Assembly (NCBI RefSeq): GCF_001816165.1
Contig: NZ_MDZC01000052.1
Span: 1 to 50,306, forward strand
Length of the DNA: 50,306 nucleotides
Origin: Hymenobacter glacialis
Lineage (GTDB): Bacteria > Bacteroidota > Bacteroidia > Cytophagales > Hymenobacteraceae
Direction: 5' to 3'
Below are positions 49,032 through 50,306 of the stretch, piece after piece. How positions within the stretch are numbered: position 1 is the stretch's first letter; every line of letters starts with the position of its first letter. The position numbers and the translations under genes are program-made. Under the pieces are notes generated by a model. That model saw only the letters and a program-made list of their open reading frames with translations, did not search any database and was not told the DNA's origin.

Positions 49032-50306
49032 TTAGCCGTTCATGGAGATGAGGAATTCCTCGTTGTCCTTGGTGCCTTTGATGCGGTCCTTTAGGAATTC
49101 CATGGCCTCGGTGGCGGTCATGTCCGACATGAACTTGCGGAGTACCCACACGCGGCTCAGCTCATCTTTGCTCATGAGCAGGTCTTCGCGGCGAGTGCCG
49201 GAAGCCGGAATGTCGATGGCCGGGAACACGCGCTTGTTGGCCAGTTTGCGGTCCAGTTGCAGTTCCATGTTGCCGGTGCCTTTGAATTCCTCGAAGATAA
49301 CCTCGTCCATTTTGGAGCCGGTTTCGATGAGGGCGGTGGCGATGATGGTGAGCGAACCGCCGCCTTCCACGTTGCGGGCCGCGCCGAAGAAGCGCTTGGG
49401 CTTTTGCAGCGCGCCCGCGTCGATACCACCCGAGAGGATGCGCGAGGAGCTGGGCTGCACCGTGTTATAGGCCCGCGCCAGGCGGGTGATGGAGTCGAGC
49501 AGAATCACCACGTCGTGGCCGCACTCCACGAGGCGGCGCGCCTTGTCGAGGGCCATTTCGGCAATTTTCACGTGGCGGTCGGCCGTTTCGTCGAAGGTCG
49601 AGCTCAGCACTTCGGCCTTCACGGTGCGAGCCATGTCGGTTACTTCCTCGGGGCGTTCGTCGATGAGCAGAATCATCAGGTACACTTCGGGGTGGTTTTC
49701 GGAAATGGCGTTGGCCACTTCCTGCAGCAGTACGGTCTTGCCGGTTTTGGGCTGGGCCACAATCAGGCCGCGCTGGCCCTTGCCGATGGGCGCAAACAAG
49801 TCGAGCACGCGGGTGCTGATTTGGCTGGACTTGGTGCTCAGCTTCATGCGCTGGTCGGCAAACAGCGGGGTGAGGTGGCTGAACGGCACCCGGTCGCGGA
49901 CTTCCTCCACCGTGCGGCCGTTCATGCTGTCCACGCCCACCAGGGCAAAGTACTTCTCGCCTTCGCGCGGCGGGCGAATGGTGCAAATCACCGTGTCGCC
50001 GGGCTTCATGGCGTACTGCTTCACCTGCTGCGGAGACACATAAATGTCGTCGGGCGAGGCGAGGTAGTTGTAGTAGGGCGAGCGCAGGAAGCCGTAGCCG
50101 CCGTCGGGCATCAGCTCAAACGTGCCGCCGCCGGGCACCACCAGGTCCAGGTCCTGGCGGGCGGGGCGCTGGGGCTCGCGCTGTTGCTGGGGTTCGCGCG
50201 GCTCGCGCTGGGGCTGGTCGGGGCGGGGCGTGCCGTCGGGGTTGAGGGCACGCTGCTGGCGCTGCAGGTCGCGCTGGGCGTAGCGCTCCTCGCGGGTCAG
50301 GTTGCG
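49032..50306 (-). CDS. rho: Transcription termination factor Rho (N-terminus outside window)
   Basis: The open frame runs from the edge to the stop at 49032, giving 424 residues. A hydrophilic Arg/Gln/Pro-rich insert ([20 protein letters not shown] and beyond) precedes the RNA-binding CSD ([20 protein letters not shown]). The ATPase core has Walker A (AQPKTGKT), the Q-loop region, Walker B ([17 protein letters not shown]) and [20 protein letters not shown]. It ends [11 protein letters not shown]. It is a hexameric RNA helicase for transcription termination. The insert is typical of Bacteroidota Rho. It is essential in many bacteria and followed by its own intrinsic terminator. Confidence 0.97.
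   Translation of the reverse strand, partial: RNLTREERYAQRDLQRQQRALNPDGTPRPDQPQREPREPQQQREPQRPARQDLDLVVPGGGTFELMPDGGYGFLRSPYYNYLASPDDIYVSPQQVKQYAMKPGDTVICTIRPPREGEKYFALVGVDSMNGRTVEEVRDRVPFSHLTPLFADQRMKLSTKSSQISTRVLDLFAPIGKGQRGLIVAQPKTGKTVLLQEVANAISENHPEVYLMILLIDERPEEVTDMARTVKAEVLSSTFDETADRHVKIAEMALDKARRLVECGHDVVILLDSITRLARAYNTVQPSSSRILSGGIDAGALQKPKRFFGAARNVEGGGSLTIIATALIETGSKMDEVIFEEFKGTGNMELQLDRKLANKRVFPAIDIPASGTRREDLLMSKDELSRVWVLRKFMSDMTATEAMEFLKDRIKGTKDNEEFLISMNG

Noticed and set aside
1..50306. tRNA, rRNA, CRISPR array or phage genes
   Set aside because: No cloverleaf-like or rRNA-like sequence, no regularly spaced direct repeats and no integrase, capsid or transposase frames were seen on either strand.

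Overview
The window looks like chromosome from a high-GC member of the Bacteroidota, most likely Hymenobacter or a close relative in the Cytophagales. The reasons are the Bacteroidota-type promoters (-33 TTG / -7 TAnnTTTG), a T9SS sorting tail, DUF4394, DUF4856, imelysin, HTTM and DUF4153 families, a Rho with a long hydrophilic N-terminal insert, and many roughly 100-bp palindromic intergenic repeats. This assignment is inferred from gene content, not from a search. No rRNA, tRNA, CRISPR array, transposase or phage gene was seen.

Layout. 1-3.0 kb: the 5' part of a surface protein (DUF4394, two FN3, IPT) on the minus strand, then a MOSC protein and a small membrane protein. 3.3-11 kb: ordinary metabolic and repair genes (M48 peptidase, PhzF, Fpg, SDR, YfeH-like transporter, dienelactone hydrolase). 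11.1-12.2 kb: LLM flavin oxidoreductase. 12.2-18.6 kb: a four-gene set, DUF4856 lipoprotein - imelysin lipoprotein - HTTM membrane protein - TonB-dependent receptor, behind a promoter flanked by two copies of a TTTRGAA-N3-TTCTAAA palindrome. I read it as a metal-regulated, probably iron, uptake operon. 18.7-24.3 kb: TSUP permease, a small membrane protein, DnaB with a full-length LAGLIDADG intein in its P-loop, and Mpl. 24.3-29.5 kb: an accessory cluster of three paralogous outer-membrane-type proteins and one T9SS-tailed protein. The third paralogue sits behind a duplicated block that carries the last codons of mpl and is frameshifted. 29.5-40.7 kb: lipoprotein plus a coupled 39-aa ORF, a second M48 peptidase, FAH hydrolase, M23 peptidase, Bcp, the N-terminal half of a split transketolase, FolE, a TIGR01777 epimerase, and a class A penicillin-binding protein. 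40.8-48.9 kb: small membrane proteins, a DUF4153 protein and a winged-helix regulator operon that share an ACTTTG-N5-CAAAGT operator, a methyltransferase, a UbiA prenyltransferase, a lipoprotein, and a DsbA-family protein. The right edge is the C-terminal part of Rho.

Two themes cross the window. First, seven or more palindromic repeats of one family lie between genes, two of them nested composites with a second element inside. Second, four genes (the small membrane protein at 2.5-3.0 kb, folE, the PBP and a lipoprotein) are each broken by one missing G or C in a short G/C run, and restoring that base gives the expected protein each time. Because a penicillin-binding protein and folE are among them, uncorrected sequencing indels are at least as likely as real pseudogenes. 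The 2-bp loss in the third paralogue and a 17-bp tandem duplication at 42.4 kb look more like real events.
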